NCBI RefSeq assembly: GCF_041261445.1
Contig: NZ_JBGCCU010000004.1
Span: forward strand, 186,001 to 250,000
From: Catenulispora sp. EB89
GTDB lineage: Bacteria > Actinomycetota > Actinomycetes > Streptomycetales > Catenulisporaceae
Direction of reading: 5' to 3'
Length of the DNA: 64,000 nt
Every line of letters begins with the position of its first letter. Position 1 is the stretch's first letter. The position numbers and the translations under genes are program-made. Positions 28,627 to 39,855 of this stretch are shown piece after piece. The notes below the pieces were generated by a model. It was not told the origin of the DNA and made no database searches. It worked only from the letters and a program-made list of their open reading frames with translations.

Positions 28627-29571
28627 CTACTCCCCCTCGCCCGCGGAACCAGCAGAACCAGAGCCGTGCACCAGGTCCGGCCACACCCCGATGTGATCGG
28701 GGTTCTTCGCCAGCCGCACCCGGTCCTTCATCCGCAGCGCCTCCACGTAGTCCTTCGGCAGCTGCACCCGGCCGGCGCGGTCGAGCACCGCGAACTGCTC
28801 GGCCTGCGCGCCGTCGTCGCCGCGCCGCAGCACCTCGGTCGAGGTGCGGCCGTCGCGGATCTCCACGGTGCGCTGCACCTGCTCGGTGACCTCGTGGTCG
28901 TGGGTGACCACCACGATCGAGACGCCGAGCTCCTCGTTCGCCGTGCGCAGCGCGTCGAACACCTGCTGGCTGGTCCCGGAGTCCAGCTCGCCGGTCGGCT
29001 CGTCGGCGAACACCACCTCGGGGTCGTTGGCCAGCGCCACCGCGATCGACACGCGCTGCTGCTCGCCGCCGGACATCTGGCCGGGGCGCCGGTCGGCGCA
29101 GTAGCCGACGCCGAGCAGGTCCAGCAGCTCGCCGGAGCGGCGCCGCGCGTACTTGCGCTTCTTGCCGGCGAAGCCCATCGGCAGCGCGACGTTGTCCGCG
29201 GCGTTGAGGTACGGCAGCAGGTTGCGCGCGGTCTGCTGCCAGATGAAGCCGACCGTCTCACGCCGGTAGCGCAGGCGGTCGCGGCCCTTCATGGTGAGCA
29301 GGTCGTATCCGCCGACCCTGGCGACGCCGGCGGTGGGGGTGTCGAGCCCGGACAGGATGTTCAGCAGCGTGGACTTGCCGCTGCCCGAGGCCCCGACGAT
29401 CGCGACCAGCTCCCCGGCCCGGACCAGCAGGTCCAGGCCCTGCAGAGCCTGGACCTCGATGCCGTCGGTCTTGTAGATCCGGACCAGGTTGTCACAGACG
29501 ATCTTGGCGTCCTCGCCGTAGACCTCTTTCGGCTGCGCGGCCGCGAGCTCAAGCTCCTGAAGGGTGCTCAT
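28627..29571 (-). CDS. ABC transporter ATPase with C-terminal AbrB-like tail
   Basis: Residues 20-235 form a LolD/MacB-type ATPase: GASGSGKSTLL, MSGGEQQRVSIAVAL, VVFADEPTGELD and VVTHD. After it comes an extension of about 70 residues containing AVLDRAGRVQLPKDYVEAL followed by MKDRVRLAKNPDHIGVWPD. This resembles the AbrB/SpoVT DNA-binding swapped-hairpin motif (DRxGRxxLPKxY). Such a tail is uncommon on transporter ATPases and might bind DNA or mediate dimerisation. It overlaps the start of its upstream neighbour's end by 23 bp and precedes the second ATPase by 4 bp. Confidence 0.87.
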   Translation of the reverse strand: MSTLQELELAAAQPKEVYGEDAKIVCDNLVRIYKTDGIEVQALQGLDLLVRAGELVAIVGASGSGKSTLLNILSGLDTPTAGVARVGGYDLLTMKGRDRLRYRRETVGFIWQQTARNLLPYLNAADNVALPMGFAGKKRKYARRRSGELLDLLGVGYCADRRPGQMSGGEQQRVSIAVALANDPEVVFADEPTGELDSGTSQQVFDALRTANEELGVSIVVVTHDHEVTEQVQRTVEIRDGRTSTEVLRRGDDGAQAEQFAVLDRAGRVQLPKDYVEALRMKDRVRLAKNPDHIGVWPDLVHGSGSAGSAGEGE

Positions 29572-30376
29572 GCGCGTTAGGACGAGCCGTTCCGCTGTGC
29601 GCGTTGCGGTCGTTATGGAACGGTGACCATCCGGTCGGATGCGCGCCCACGGTGTCCGGCAGCCAGCCGGGCTCGCCGATCAGGCCCTTGTGGATCGAAC
29701 CGCTGACCTGGTGCCGCGACGGGCCCTCGGAGCCGCGCAGCCAGCCGCGCATGATGTGGATGTCCGGGACCTCGCGCTTGCACCAGGCGACCATGGCGTC
29801 CAGGACGGCGTTGCGCTCGCCGCTGACGCGCATCATGCGCGGGAAGGACGAGGGGAAGGTGACGACGTTCTTCATGTCGGTGACCACGCCGTGCGCCAGG
29901 TTGGAGGCGGTGCTGGTGCGGTGGTGGTCCGTCGGCCACGGCGAGCCGAGCCGCAGGCCCTCGCTCTCCGGCTCGCCGAGCAGCACCAGGTCCACGGTGT
30001 GGCCGCCCTTGTCCCCGAAGCTGACGCGGCCCGCGCGGGCCCAGACGTAGAGGCGGGTCAGCGGGAGGTCGCGGACCAGGGCGCCGGAGCCGCTGCGCCA
30101 ACGGAGGAGTTCCACGCGGCCGGGGGCCGAGGAGTCCCAGTCCTCGCGGGCCACCGTGCGCAGGGCGCAGACCTCGTGGCCGTAGACCGCGGGGAAGCCG
30201 TAGCGGCGGGCTTCGGGGCCTAGGTCGGCTTCGTGTGCGTCGGGGGCTTGCGGCGTGGCGGCGGCGGCCTGCGAGGTGGCGGCGGCTTGGGACGTGGCGG
30301 CGGTGGTCTGCGGCGCGGCAGAGGCCTGCGGCGCGGCGCCGTCCAGGCCGGCTTCGGGCTTGCGACTCTCGGTCAT
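29549..30376 (-). CDS. Unknown protein heading the two-ATPase operon, 275 aa
   Basis: The first 45 residues are low-complexity Ala, Gln and Thr. The rest is a soluble, well-mixed domain with features such as RRYGFPAVYGHEVCALRTVAR (quoted loosely as YGFPAVYGHEV), LTRLYVWARAGRVSFGDKGGH and VPDIHIMRGWLRGSEG. No membrane helix or known motif is recognised. ATG at 30376 has AGG 8 bases upstream and is preferred to GTG at 30385. Its 3' end overlaps the ATPase gene by 23 bp, so translation is coupled and a shared role with the ABC proteins is likely. I do not recognise the family. Confidence 0.72.
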   Translation of the reverse strand: MTESRKPEAGLDGAAPQASAAPQTTAATSQAAATSQAAAATPQAPDAHEADLGPEARRYGFPAVYGHEVCALRTVAREDWDSSAPGRVELLRWRSGSGALVRDLPLTRLYVWARAGRVSFGDKGGHTVDLVLLGEPESEGLRLGSPWPTDHHRTSTASNLAHGVVTDMKNVVTFPSSFPRMMRVSGERNAVLDAMVAWCKREVPDIHIMRGWLRGSEGPSRHQVSGSIHKGLIGEPGWLPDTVGAHPTGWSPFHNDRNAHSGTARPNAHEHPSGA

Positions 30377-30482
30377 GGTGCGCACCTACCTATCGAGGGC
30401 ATCCCCCGATCTCTCCTGACGCCACCATCGTGACTCCGGGAGCGCGCAAAAGCGAGCGGTGTAGGGCGTGCGCCAGGGGCGT

Positions 30483-30488
30483 TAGGGT
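30483..30488 (+). promoter_or_regulatory. -10 box of a leaderless promoter for the sucrase-like gene
   Basis: TAGGGT is followed by seven bases and the ATG at 30496, with no ribosome site between. This is the leaderless arrangement; a -35 is not obvious. Confidence 0.45.
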
Positions 30489-30495
30489 CGTAGAC

Positions 30496-31479
30496 ATGCG
30501 CGACGATCAACTTCCGGCACCCCAGCCCCACGCGTGTTCCGTGCTGTCCCGCGAGCTGGGCGAACCGCTGGCCGGGACCGGCGCGGTGGCCCGGGCGTGG
30601 CTGCTGGTGGAGCAGCCGGGGCCGTGGGGGCGGGTCGCGGCCACGGAGAGCCGGCTGGACCCGGAGCTGGGCGCCGAGCTGGAGGGGCGCACGGCCGGGA
30701 CCGCGGTCCGGTTGGCCCTGATCCGCCGGGTGGAGGACCACCACGACAGCGCCCCGCGGCGTCGGCGCTGGTTCGCGGCGTCCACGCATCCGAGGCGGAC
30801 GTGGCTGGCCACCGGCGTGGTCGAGTACCCGACCGACCTGCTGAAGATCGACTTCGCGGCGCTGGACGGCGGGGACCGGCGGGCCGTGGCCGAGCTGGAG
30901 CACGAGTTCGTGGACGCGCCGCTGCTCGGGGTGTGCACCAACGGGAAGCGGGACGCGTGCTGCGCGACGGTGGGGCGCCAGGTGGCGGTCGGTGTCGAGG
31001 CGCTGGAGGCGGGCCCTGGCTCCGGCTCCGGTAGCGCTTATCCCTCGGTCTGGGAGATCACCCACCTCGGCGGACACCGGTTCGCGCCGACCGCGGTGGT
31101 GCTGCCGTCCGGGTACTCCTACGGCCGGCTCGACACGGCCTCGGCCGGCCGGGTACTGGCCGAGGCGCGGCTGGGCCGGATGGCGGTGGACGGCTGCCGG
31201 GGCCGTTCGACGTGGCCGCGGGCCGGACAGGTCGCCGAGCTCGCGGTGCGGGAGGCGCTGGGCGAGACGGCGGAGGCGGCGCTGGACGTGGTGTCCGTGA
31301 CGCAGACCGCCGGGGACCCGGAGCCGGCGTGGACGGCGGTCGTCGAGCACGAGGACGGCCGGGCGTACGAGGTGTCCGTCACCGGATCTTTCGCCGCCGT
31401 TCCGCGCCCGGAAAGCTGCGGCAAGGCCGACGGCACACCGCTGGAGCTGCGGACGGACGCCGTCGATAAGATCCGATGA
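30496..31479 (+). CDS. Sucrase/ferredoxin-like (Suc_Fer-like) family protein
   Basis: The 327-residue protein has the thioredoxin-like ferredoxin pattern of the family: CSVLSRELGEPLAGT at the N-terminus, VCTNGKRDACCATVGR with three Cys, and ITHLGGHRFAPTAVVLP with paired His. In plant and yeast relatives (Apd1) Cys and His residues bind a [2Fe-2S] cluster. The longer open frame from 30235 overlaps the divergent gene and is rejected. It is separated by one base from the following phosphatase gene and is probably cotranscribed with it. The physiological electron partner is unknown. Confidence 0.85.
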   Translation: MRDDQLPAPQPHACSVLSRELGEPLAGTGAVARAWLLVEQPGPWGRVAATESRLDPELGAELEGRTAGTAVRLALIRRVEDHHDSAPRRRRWFAASTHPRRTWLATGVVEYPTDLLKIDFAALDGGDRRAVAELEHEFVDAPLLGVCTNGKRDACCATVGRQVAVGVEALEAGPGSGSGSAYPSVWEITHLGGHRFAPTAVVLPSGYSYGRLDTASAGRVLAEARLGRMAVDGCRGRSTWPRAGQVAELAVREALGETAEAALDVVSVTQTAGDPEPAWTAVVEHEDGRAYEVSVTGSFAAVPRPESCGKADGTPLELRTDAVDKIR

Positions 31480-31480
31480 C

Positions 31481-32146
31481 ATGAGCGACATACCGCTGAC
31501 CGGAATCAAGAACGCCCGCGACATCGGCGGGCTGCGGACGGAGTCCGGGGCGGTGGTGCAGCCGTTGCGATTGCTGCGCACGGCGCGCCTGAACCGGCCG
31601 ACGGACGCCGACCGCGCGTGGCTGGCGTCGATCGGGCTGCGGACGGTGGTGGACCTGCGGCAGCCGTTCGAGATCCAGAAGTGGCCGGACGACCTCGGGG
31701 ACCTGGAGGTCGAGCGGGTCAACGTCGCACCGAGCCTGGACAGCGAGAGCGACGGGACGTTCTTCGACCTGTACCTGAGCTGGCTGGACCACAGCGGCGA
31801 GGCGTTCGCCGACGCGGTCCGCGCGCTGGCGCGTCCCGGCGCGCTGCCGGCGCTGGTGCACTGCACGGCCGGCAAGGACCGGACCGGGGTGCTGGTGGCG
31901 CTGGTGCTGGACGTGCTGGGGGTCGGGGAGAAGGCGATCGTCGCGGACTACCTGATCTCGAACGAGCGGCTGAGCACGGACCCGGGGGACGTGGTGTTCC
32001 AGCACCCGATCAGCGAGGAGCTGATCTCGGGGTCGCTGACGCACGTGCGGGAGAGGTTCGGGAGCGCCGAAGGGTACTTGCTCGCGCACGGGGTGACCGC
32101 CGAGGAGATCGCCGCGCTGCGCGAGGGGCTGCTCGGCGCGGGGTAG
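31481..32146 (+). CDS. Tyrosine-protein phosphatase, DSP/Siw14-like
   Basis: The P-loop HCTAGKDRTGVL (about residues 126-137) is the CX5R active site with Cys nucleophile and Arg. The N-terminal NARDIGGLRTESG and LRTARLNRPTDADRAWLA segments are those of the Y_phosphatase3 family (PtpB-like of Mycobacterium). This family removes phosphate from tyrosine and also from inositol phospholipids. There is no signal peptide. Its ATG lies one base after the stop of the sucrase-like gene, suggesting coupling. 221 residues is slightly short for the family but complete. Confidence 0.9.
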   Translation: MSDIPLTGIKNARDIGGLRTESGAVVQPLRLLRTARLNRPTDADRAWLASIGLRTVVDLRQPFEIQKWPDDLGDLEVERVNVAPSLDSESDGTFFDLYLSWLDHSGEAFADAVRALARPGALPALVHCTAGKDRTGVLVALVLDVLGVGEKAIVADYLISNERLSTDPGDVVFQHPISEELISGSLTHVRERFGSAEGYLLAHGVTAEEIAALREGLLGAG

Positions 32147-32168
32147 CAGCCCTCTGGCTTGGTCGTCC

Positions 32169-34880
32169 TCAGTCCTCGAAGAACTCGCCGAGGTGCAGGT
32201 CGATCGCGATGAGCCCGTCGGCGCCGGCGGCGATCAGCAGGCCGTCGGCGCTGAGCGCGAGGGCTGTCGGGGCCCAGCCGAGCGGGATGGGGCGTCCGGT
32301 GCGGGCCTCGCCGAGGTCCCACACCGTCACACAGCCGTCCGACCACGCCACCGCGGCGACCGGGCCGACTTCCGTGAGCGCCGCCGTGACCGCGGTGACC
32401 GGCATGCCGCGGTCCTCCACCGGCAGCAGGCTGGCGTCGGCGGGCACGGCCCACAGCCGGAAGGTCCCGTCCTGGCCGCCCGACAGCGCGAACAGCACGT
32501 CCATGTCGGGCATCCAGATCGCCGCCACCGCGGTCACGGAGCCGGAGTGCTGGTCCTCGGGATCGGCGATGAGCTCTTCGGTGTCGACGTCCCACACGTG
32601 CACCCGGCCGTCACCGGCCCCGAACACCAACGCATCGCGCGCCACGGCGACCGCGGTCACGACGGTGTCGGGCAGCACATCGCGCACCGCCGCCACGGCT
32701 CCACGCGGCGCCGTCGGCCCCAAAGCGGCCAGCCGGCGGCTCGAATCGGTGAGCACCAAACTCGGCGAGGCGTCGACCACAGCGGCCGCCCGCGCCTTCA
32801 CCATCACCGGCGAAGCAGGCCGCCCGACGATCCGCCCGCTCCGCGGATCCAGGCGATAGGCACGAGCCAGGTCATCTATCGCGACCAGCACCTCCGGCGG
32901 CGTCGGCTCCGGGTCGGGGAGCCAGGCGCCGGCCGGCGAGGCCGCGACCGGGGTGAGCAGGATGCCGGGGCTGCCGTGGACGGGCTGCGGGAGGGCGGCT
33001 TCGCTCGATCCAGATCCAGATCCAGCACCAGCACCAGCACCAGCACCAGCACCAGCAGCGAACGCATCAGCACTCGAAGCAGCACCTGTTGCTATCGATG
33101 CATCGGCGGCCCGAGCGCCAGCACCGAACGCGTCCGCACCCGGCGCGGCGCCGCCAACAGGCGGCACACCAGCAGCCCGAGCATCAGCACCCGAAGCAGC
33201 GCCGTTCACCCCGGCGGCTATCTGCGCGCCGCCACTGGCCGGATCACCGAGCAGCGGCACCATGACCGTCGGCTCAGCCGCACTGGCCTGGGCGCCGGCA
33301 GGCTTCTCAACCGCCAGTTCCGCGGCCCGCATCGCCAGCGCCGCGACCGGGCCCGGCCAGGGCATGGGGCGCGGTGTGTCCGGGGGCAGCGGACGCCAGC
33401 CGGCCCAGCGCGTGAGCCACGGGATCGGGTCGCCGACCGTCGCGCCGTCCGAGGGGCGGGTGCCGCGCGTGTAGGGCGCGACCGCCTCGGCGAGGGCGTG
33501 GTCGCCGACGGCGAGGGCGGCTCCGTGCAGGATCGCCGCGCGTTCGGGGACCGTCGTGGAGTTCGTCAGGGCCTGGCCCGCCACGCGCCAGGCGGCGCGG
33601 GTGCCGGGGGCCACGGCGCTGCCGAGGGCGTCGATGGCCGTGGACAGAGCCGGTTGCTGGACCAGGACCAGGTTCGCCGGCTCCAGGACGATCTGGTCGG
33701 CGATGCCTTCGCGGAACGCCACGTCGAACGGGACCGCCGCCAGCTTCCAGGGGCGTTCGTCGCTCGCGGCGAGCAGCCCCGCGTGCCGCTTGCTGGCCAG
33801 GCTCAGGATCTCGCGGGCCTTGGTGGGGTTCGGGTACGCCTGCGGGGCCGCCGCGCCGCCGGAGGGCACCAGGTCGTCCAGCCACGCCGCGAACTCGGCG
33901 CGGTCGGTCCAGCGCGGCTCGGCGAGGTCGATGACGGTCGCCGGGGCGTCGGCGGCCGCCGCGACCTGCGCCACGTCGGTCTCCGCCGACTCCAGGACCA
34001 GCCGCACGCCCGGCACCGCCAGCAGCGGCGCCAGCAGCTCGGCGACGACCGCCGCGCGGGCCGAGCCGTCGCGCAGGTGGCCGGCGAGGTCGAGTTCGGA
34101 GATCAGGATCGTGACACGGGACCACAGGCCGGTCTCGTGGGGCGCCTCGGCAGCGCTGGAGGACAAATCCCAGGTGGAAGTGGAAGACGACCGGCTGCCG
34201 GGAACGCGAGCCCCCGGGTGGCCATCGTGGCCATCGTGGCCGGCGCCGGCAGCAGAGCCCTGAGCATCGGCATCCCCGGCGGGCGCGCCGCTCAGGCCGT
34301 CGGCCGCGACACCGTCCGCGACCCCGGGCCCGAACCCCGAACCGCCGAGCCCGCCGCCGGATCGCGCCGCATCCTCGCCAGGCCGCTCACTCGCCCGCAG
34401 TCGCGCGGCGATAGCAGCGGCGAGCCCTTTGGCGTCCCCGACCGTCACCCCGAGCTGCCCCGCCAACTGCCACGCCAGCACCCGGGGCGTCAGACCCCGC
34501 GCCGACACCCACGCGAAGCGCTCGTCGTCCGCGGCCTCGGCCAGCACCGCCAGCTCCGAGGCCGCCCACGCCAAGGTGAACGTCTTCCCCGAGCCGCGCG
34601 GCCCGGTCACCAGCAGCAGCCGAGGCAGCCCGGCGCCCGCGACCCCGGCGCCCTCCGCCGACGCACCGGCCCCGGCACCACCGCGACCACCGCTGGCACC
34701 ACCGCCGTCGCGACCGCCACCGCCCGAGCCGCCGCCGTCAGCCGCAGCCCCTGCCGCACCCGCCGCAGGGGCATCAGCCGGACCAACCGCCGTCAGCCAC
34801 CCCACCACCGCGCGGCACACGGCCGCGCGCCCGGCGGGCAGCACCGTGCTCGGCGCCGCCGGCCCCCCGCCCGCCGCCAT
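32169..34880 (-). CDS. Large P-loop ATPase with C-terminal beta-propeller repeats
   Basis: The 903-residue protein starts at ATG 34880, two bases after the parE stop, so it is translationally linked to parE. A Gly/Ala-rich head is followed by Walker A LLVTGPRGSGKTFTLAW near residue 95. A STAND/AAA-like middle includes VTILISELDLAGHLRDG and a helical part. Two long Ala/Gly/Ser linkers follow. The last 230 residues have WD40-like blades: VFGAGDGRVHVWDVDTEEL, ALSGGQDGTFRLWAVPAD and AWSDGCVTVWDLGEARTG. It resembles signalling NTPases with beta-propeller sensors. The ORF is open to 35423 in frame, but that part lies inside parE. Confidence 0.8.
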   Translation of the reverse strand: MAAGGGPAAPSTVLPAGRAAVCRAVVGWLTAVGPADAPAAGAAGAAADGGGSGGGGRDGGGASGGRGGAGAGASAEGAGVAGAGLPRLLLVTGPRGSGKTFTLAWAASELAVLAEAADDERFAWVSARGLTPRVLAWQLAGQLGVTVGDAKGLAAAIAARLRASERPGEDAARSGGGLGGSGFGPGVADGVAADGLSGAPAGDADAQGSAAGAGHDGHDGHPGARVPGSRSSSTSTWDLSSSAAEAPHETGLWSRVTILISELDLAGHLRDGSARAAVVAELLAPLLAVPGVRLVLESAETDVAQVAAAADAPATVIDLAEPRWTDRAEFAAWLDDLVPSGGAAAPQAYPNPTKAREILSLASKRHAGLLAASDERPWKLAAVPFDVAFREGIADQIVLEPANLVLVQQPALSTAIDALGSAVAPGTRAAWRVAGQALTNSTTVPERAAILHGAALAVGDHALAEAVAPYTRGTRPSDGATVGDPIPWLTRWAGWRPLPPDTPRPMPWPGPVAALAMRAAELAVEKPAGAQASAAEPTVMVPLLGDPASGGAQIAAGVNGAASGADARAAGVPPVGGAAPGADAFGAGARAADASIATGAASSADAFAAGAGAGAGAGAGSGSGSSEAALPQPVHGSPGILLTPVAASPAGAWLPDPEPTPPEVLVAIDDLARAYRLDPRSGRIVGRPASPVMVKARAAAVVDASPSLVLTDSSRRLAALGPTAPRGAVAAVRDVLPDTVVTAVAVARDALVFGAGDGRVHVWDVDTEELIADPEDQHSGSVTAVAAIWMPDMDVLFALSGGQDGTFRLWAVPADASLLPVEDRGMPVTAVTAALTEVGPVAAVAWSDGCVTVWDLGEARTGRPIPLGWAPTALALSADGLLIAAGADGLIAIDLHLGEFFED
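33010..33057. repeat. Hexanucleotide repeat within the ATPase/propeller gene
   Basis: Two CCAGAT units are followed by six CCAGCA units. On the minus strand they encode alternating Ala-Gly then Ser-Gly in the linker before the propeller. Being a multiple of 3, copy-number changes would lengthen or shorten the linker without frameshift. Confidence 0.9.
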
Positions 34881-34882
34881 CG

Positions 34883-36988
<2,106 letters not shown>

Positions 36989-37325
36989 TTGCGGACCTTC
37001 CTCTCCCTCGTCGGTCTCCGGGACCGACCTCAAGATCGTCTCACGTCACTCGAACACAGTTTCGTATCAATGGTAGCGACGGCAGGGCCAGCGTACCGGG
37101 AGGTTCCCCCCGGCGAGTCCATGTGACCGGCGCAACACTCTGATGGGAGCAGGCTCACGCTTCGTGCCGGGACCGACACCGAACGTTGAGTTTCCTCATG
37201 GTTCGGCCCCTTTCCGCGTACGCTCTGAGCGAACGTGACGCTTTCGACGCCGAATCACTAGCGCGGGAACACCGAACGCCTGCTTTGATGTTGTTCCGGG
37301 TACCACACAGAAAGCAGGTGCGACC
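36989..37325. other. Intergenic region between divergent parE and the DUF7455 gene
   Basis: This 337-bp gap must hold the promoters of both genes. TACCAT near 37067-37072 on the minus strand is a possible parE -10. No -35 with proper spacing and no palindrome or coding frame could be supported. Confidence 0.4.
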
Positions 37326-37565
37326 GTGACCACTGCAGTACTGACCCCGACTGAGCCGCTCAAGGCCTCCGACCGTTGCGACCGCTGCGGTGCCGCTGCT
37401 TACGTGCGCGTCGTCCTGGGTGGCGGCGAGCTCCTCTTCTGCGCCCACCACGGCAAGAAGTACCAGGAGAGCCTGTCGAAGGTGGCTATCGAGATACACG
37501 ACTTCTCGGACAAGCTGACGCAGGCGGAGACCAAGACCGTCGCCGCAGCTGAGGACGAGCACTGA
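37326..37565 (+). CDS. DUF7455 zinc-ribbon-like protein, 79 aa
   Basis: A short protein with DRCDRCGAAAYVRVVLG near residue 17 and LLFCAHHGKKY near 36. These Cys and His residues could hold one zinc. The family sits beside hrdB in actinomycetes. GTG at 37326 has GCAGG 7 bases upstream. The C-terminal half is an amphipathic helix rich in Lys, Glu and Thr. A terminator follows 77 bp after the stop. No function is known; conservation next to the principal sigma factor suggests a housekeeping role. Confidence 0.9.
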   Translation: MTTAVLTPTEPLKASDRCDRCGAAAYVRVVLGGGELLFCAHHGKKYQESLSKVAIEIHDFSDKLTQAETKTVAAAEDEH

Positions 37566-37641
37566 GCCACAGCGCCCGTTCTGCCCGGCCCGACCATGTA
37601 GACCTGTGACGGACGATCCGATAACGGCTACTGCTTGCGGT

Positions 37642-37675
37642 AAGGCCCTGGTTTCCCATAGGAAGCCGGGGCCTT
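37642..37675 (+). terminator. Terminator after the DUF7455 gene
   Basis: AAGGCCC (37642-37648) pairs with GGGCCTT (37669-37675); inner GG and TTCC pair with GGAA and CC, giving a mostly paired 15-bp stem with a small loop, followed by C/T residues. Confidence 0.75.
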
Positions 37676-37771
37676 CGCTGTGAGCTGAGTCACACGGCGA
37701 AGTACGGCGGCGATCACCAGCCGTAGCCGTTCGCTTTCTGAATGTGACCGACGGAACACATACCGCACAAT

Positions 37772-37809
37772 GAAAGTGCGGCCGCCCCTTCCGGGACGGC
37801 CGCACTTTC
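37772..37809. terminator. hrdB terminator
   Basis: GAAAGTGCGGCCG (37772-37784) pairs perfectly with CGGCCGCACTTTC (37797-37809), loop of 12 bases. It is 33 bp past the hrdB stop on the minus strand and could also stop plus-strand transcripts. Confidence 0.88.
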
Positions 37810-37842
37810 GGCGTTGCGGACCGATCTGCTGCCGACGGACTC

Positions 37843-39528
37843 CTAGTCCAGGTAGTCGCGCAGCACCTGAGACCGCGACGGGTGCCGCAGCTTGGACATC
37901 GTCTTGCTCTCGATCTGCCGGATCCGCTCGCGCGTGACCCCGTAGACCTTGCCGATCTCGTCCAGCGTCTTCGGCTGGCCGTCGGTCAGCCCGAACCGCA
38001 TGGACACCACGCCGGCCTCCCGCTCGCTGAGCGTGTCGAGCACCGAGTGCAGCTGTTCCTGCAGCAGCGTGAACGACACCGCGTCGGCCGGGACGACCGC
38101 CTCGGAGTCCTCGATGAGGTCGCCGAACTCGCTGTCGCCGTCCTCGCCGAGGGGGGTGTGCAGGGAGATCGGCTCGCGGCCGTACTTCTGGACCTCGACG
38201 ACCTTCTCAGGCGTCATGTCCAGCTCCTTGGCCAGCTCCTCCGGGGTGGGCTCGCGCCCGAGGTCCTGGAGCATCTGGCGCTGCACACGGGCCAGCTTGT
38301 TGATGACCTCGACCATGTGGACCGGGATGCGGATGGTCCGCGCCTGGTCGGCCATGGCGCGGGTGATGGCCTGACGGATCCACCACGTCGCGTAGGTCGA
38401 GAACTTGTAGCCCTTGGTGTAGTCGAACTTCTCCACCGCGCGGATCAGACCGAGGTTGCCCTCCTGGATCAGGTCCAGGAACAGCATGCCGCGGCCGGTG
38501 TAGCGCTTGGCCAGCGAGACCACCAGACGCAGGTTCGCCTCCAGCAGGTGGTTCTTGGCCCGGCGGCCGTCCTCGGCGATGATGTCCAGCTCGCGCCGGA
38601 ACTCCGGGGTCAGCGGCTCGCCGTCGTTCAGCTTCTCCTCGGCGAACAGGCCGGCCTCGATGCGCTTGGCGAGCTCGACCTCCTGCTCGGCGTTGAGCAG
38701 CGGGACCTTGCCGATCTGCTTGAGGTAGTCCTTCACCGGGTCCGCGGTGGCACCGGCGGAGGCGACCTGCTGGGCCGGGGCGTCGTCCTCGTCGTCGGAG
38801 AGGACGAACCCCTCCTCCTTGTCCTCGCCGGGGGCCGCGCCTTCGGTCTCGGTGGTTTCCTCGCCTTCCTCGTCGGCGGCGGCGACCTCCAGATCGGGGG
38901 CCTCCTCGTCGTCGAGCTCCAGCTCCAGGTCGACGTCTTCCTCGAGTTCGGCCTCGTCGCCGTCCTCGTCGCCGTCCTTCTTGCCGGACGCGCCCTTCTT
39001 GGCCGGGGCGGCCTTCTTCGCCGCGCCCTTCTTGGCCGGGCCGTTGCCGGTCTCGGCCTCGCCGTCGGCGGCCGCCGTCGTCTTCTTCGCCACGGCCTTC
39101 TTCACCGCGGTCTTCTTGGCCGGGGCCTTGGCGGCCTCGGCGTCCGCGTCCTCGGACGCGCCGTTGGCGGTGGCGAGCACGGGGGCCGCGGGCTTGGCGA
39201 CGGCCTTCTTGGCCGTGGTCGTCTTGGCCGCGGTGGCCGTGGTCGTCTTCTTGGCCGCCGTCTTGCTCGCCGCGGCGACGCGCTTGCGCGCGACCCCGGC
39301 GCTCTGCGCGGCGTTGACCGTCAGGTCGACGCCCTCCTCGTGCAGTACGGTGGTCAGGGCCCGCATGACGCTCTTGGCCTTGGCCATCGGGATGTCCGCC
39401 TCTTCAAAGGCTTGCCGCACCTCGTCTGCGGCAATGTGTCCCTGCGCCCTGCCCCGCTCGATGAGCGCCACGAGGTGGGCGGACTCGGCGATCTCGGCGG
39501 GCAGTGGACGGGAAGTGCTGGCCGACAC
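37843..39528 (-). CDS. hrdB: Principal RNA polymerase sigma factor HrdB (RpoD)
   Basis: The 561-residue protein starts [20 protein letters not shown], nearly the start of Streptomyces HrdB. GTG at 39528 has GAGAGGG 5 bases upstream. After an N-terminal helical part (1-80) comes a Lys/Ala/Thr-rich then Glu/Asp-rich disordered stretch of about 170 residues, typical of HrdB. Regions 1.2 to 4.2 follow, with [34 protein letters not shown] and the HTH ending [20 protein letters not shown]. It directs transcription of housekeeping genes. The frame runs on to 39807 but earlier codons do not resemble the family. It lies between DUF7455 and a whiH-like gene. Confidence 0.96.
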   Translation of the reverse strand: MSASTSRPLPAEIAESAHLVALIERGRAQGHIAADEVRQAFEEADIPMAKAKSVMRALTTVLHEEGVDLTVNAAQSAGVARKRVAAASKTAAKKTTTATAAKTTTAKKAVAKPAAPVLATANGASEDADAEAAKAPAKKTAVKKAVAKKTTAAADGEAETGNGPAKKGAAKKAAPAKKGASGKKDGDEDGDEAELEEDVDLELELDDEEAPDLEVAAADEEGEETTETEGAAPGEDKEEGFVLSDDEDDAPAQQVASAGATADPVKDYLKQIGKVPLLNAEQEVELAKRIEAGLFAEEKLNDGEPLTPEFRRELDIIAEDGRRAKNHLLEANLRLVVSLAKRYTGRGMLFLDLIQEGNLGLIRAVEKFDYTKGYKFSTYATWWIRQAITRAMADQARTIRIPVHMVEVINKLARVQRQMLQDLGREPTPEELAKELDMTPEKVVEVQKYGREPISLHTPLGEDGDSEFGDLIEDSEAVVPADAVSFTLLQEQLHSVLDTLSEREAGVVSMRFGLTDGQPKTLDEIGKVYGVTRERIRQIESKTMSKLRHPSRSQVLRDYLD

Positions 39529-39855
39529 GAAAACCCTCTCGCTACTGGATGGCAACCACCCGCTTCCGACGTGAGCCGGGATACAGCCCGCAAGGTACGC
39601 GGACCGTCTTGCTCTGTGTCGGGTTCGTGTGGAAGATTCCGATCGCGCCGCGGATCCGGCCGGTCGCACCCGGTCGTTCCGCATTGCACGCGACATAGCA
39701 TTGTGGCACGCCGATGTATTCCCCGGGGACTGGATACCGGGTAATCGGCGGGCACCGCCTACTGAACGCCTCTCGGCGTCCCCCGAGGCGGCGGTGCCCC
39801 GCACCACCGATCGACGATCCGGTTACCGAACCGGGCTCGATCGATCACCGGCTGT
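39529..39855. other. hrdB leader region with long hairpin
   Basis: The 327-bp gap between the whiH-like gene and hrdB (both minus strand) contains a hairpin: GGCACCGCC (39751-39759) with GGCGGTGCC (39790-39798), extended inward by GCCTC/GAGGC. This may end whiH-like transcription or be part of the hrdB leader. A GGAAT motif near 39720 (minus strand) recalls SigR promoters but lacks the matching GTT, so no promoter is called. Confidence 0.5.

Noticed and set aside
39690-39725. SigR-type promoter (GGAAT-N18-GTT) for hrdB
   Set aside because: GGAAT is present on the minus strand but GCT, not GTT, stands at the right distance.
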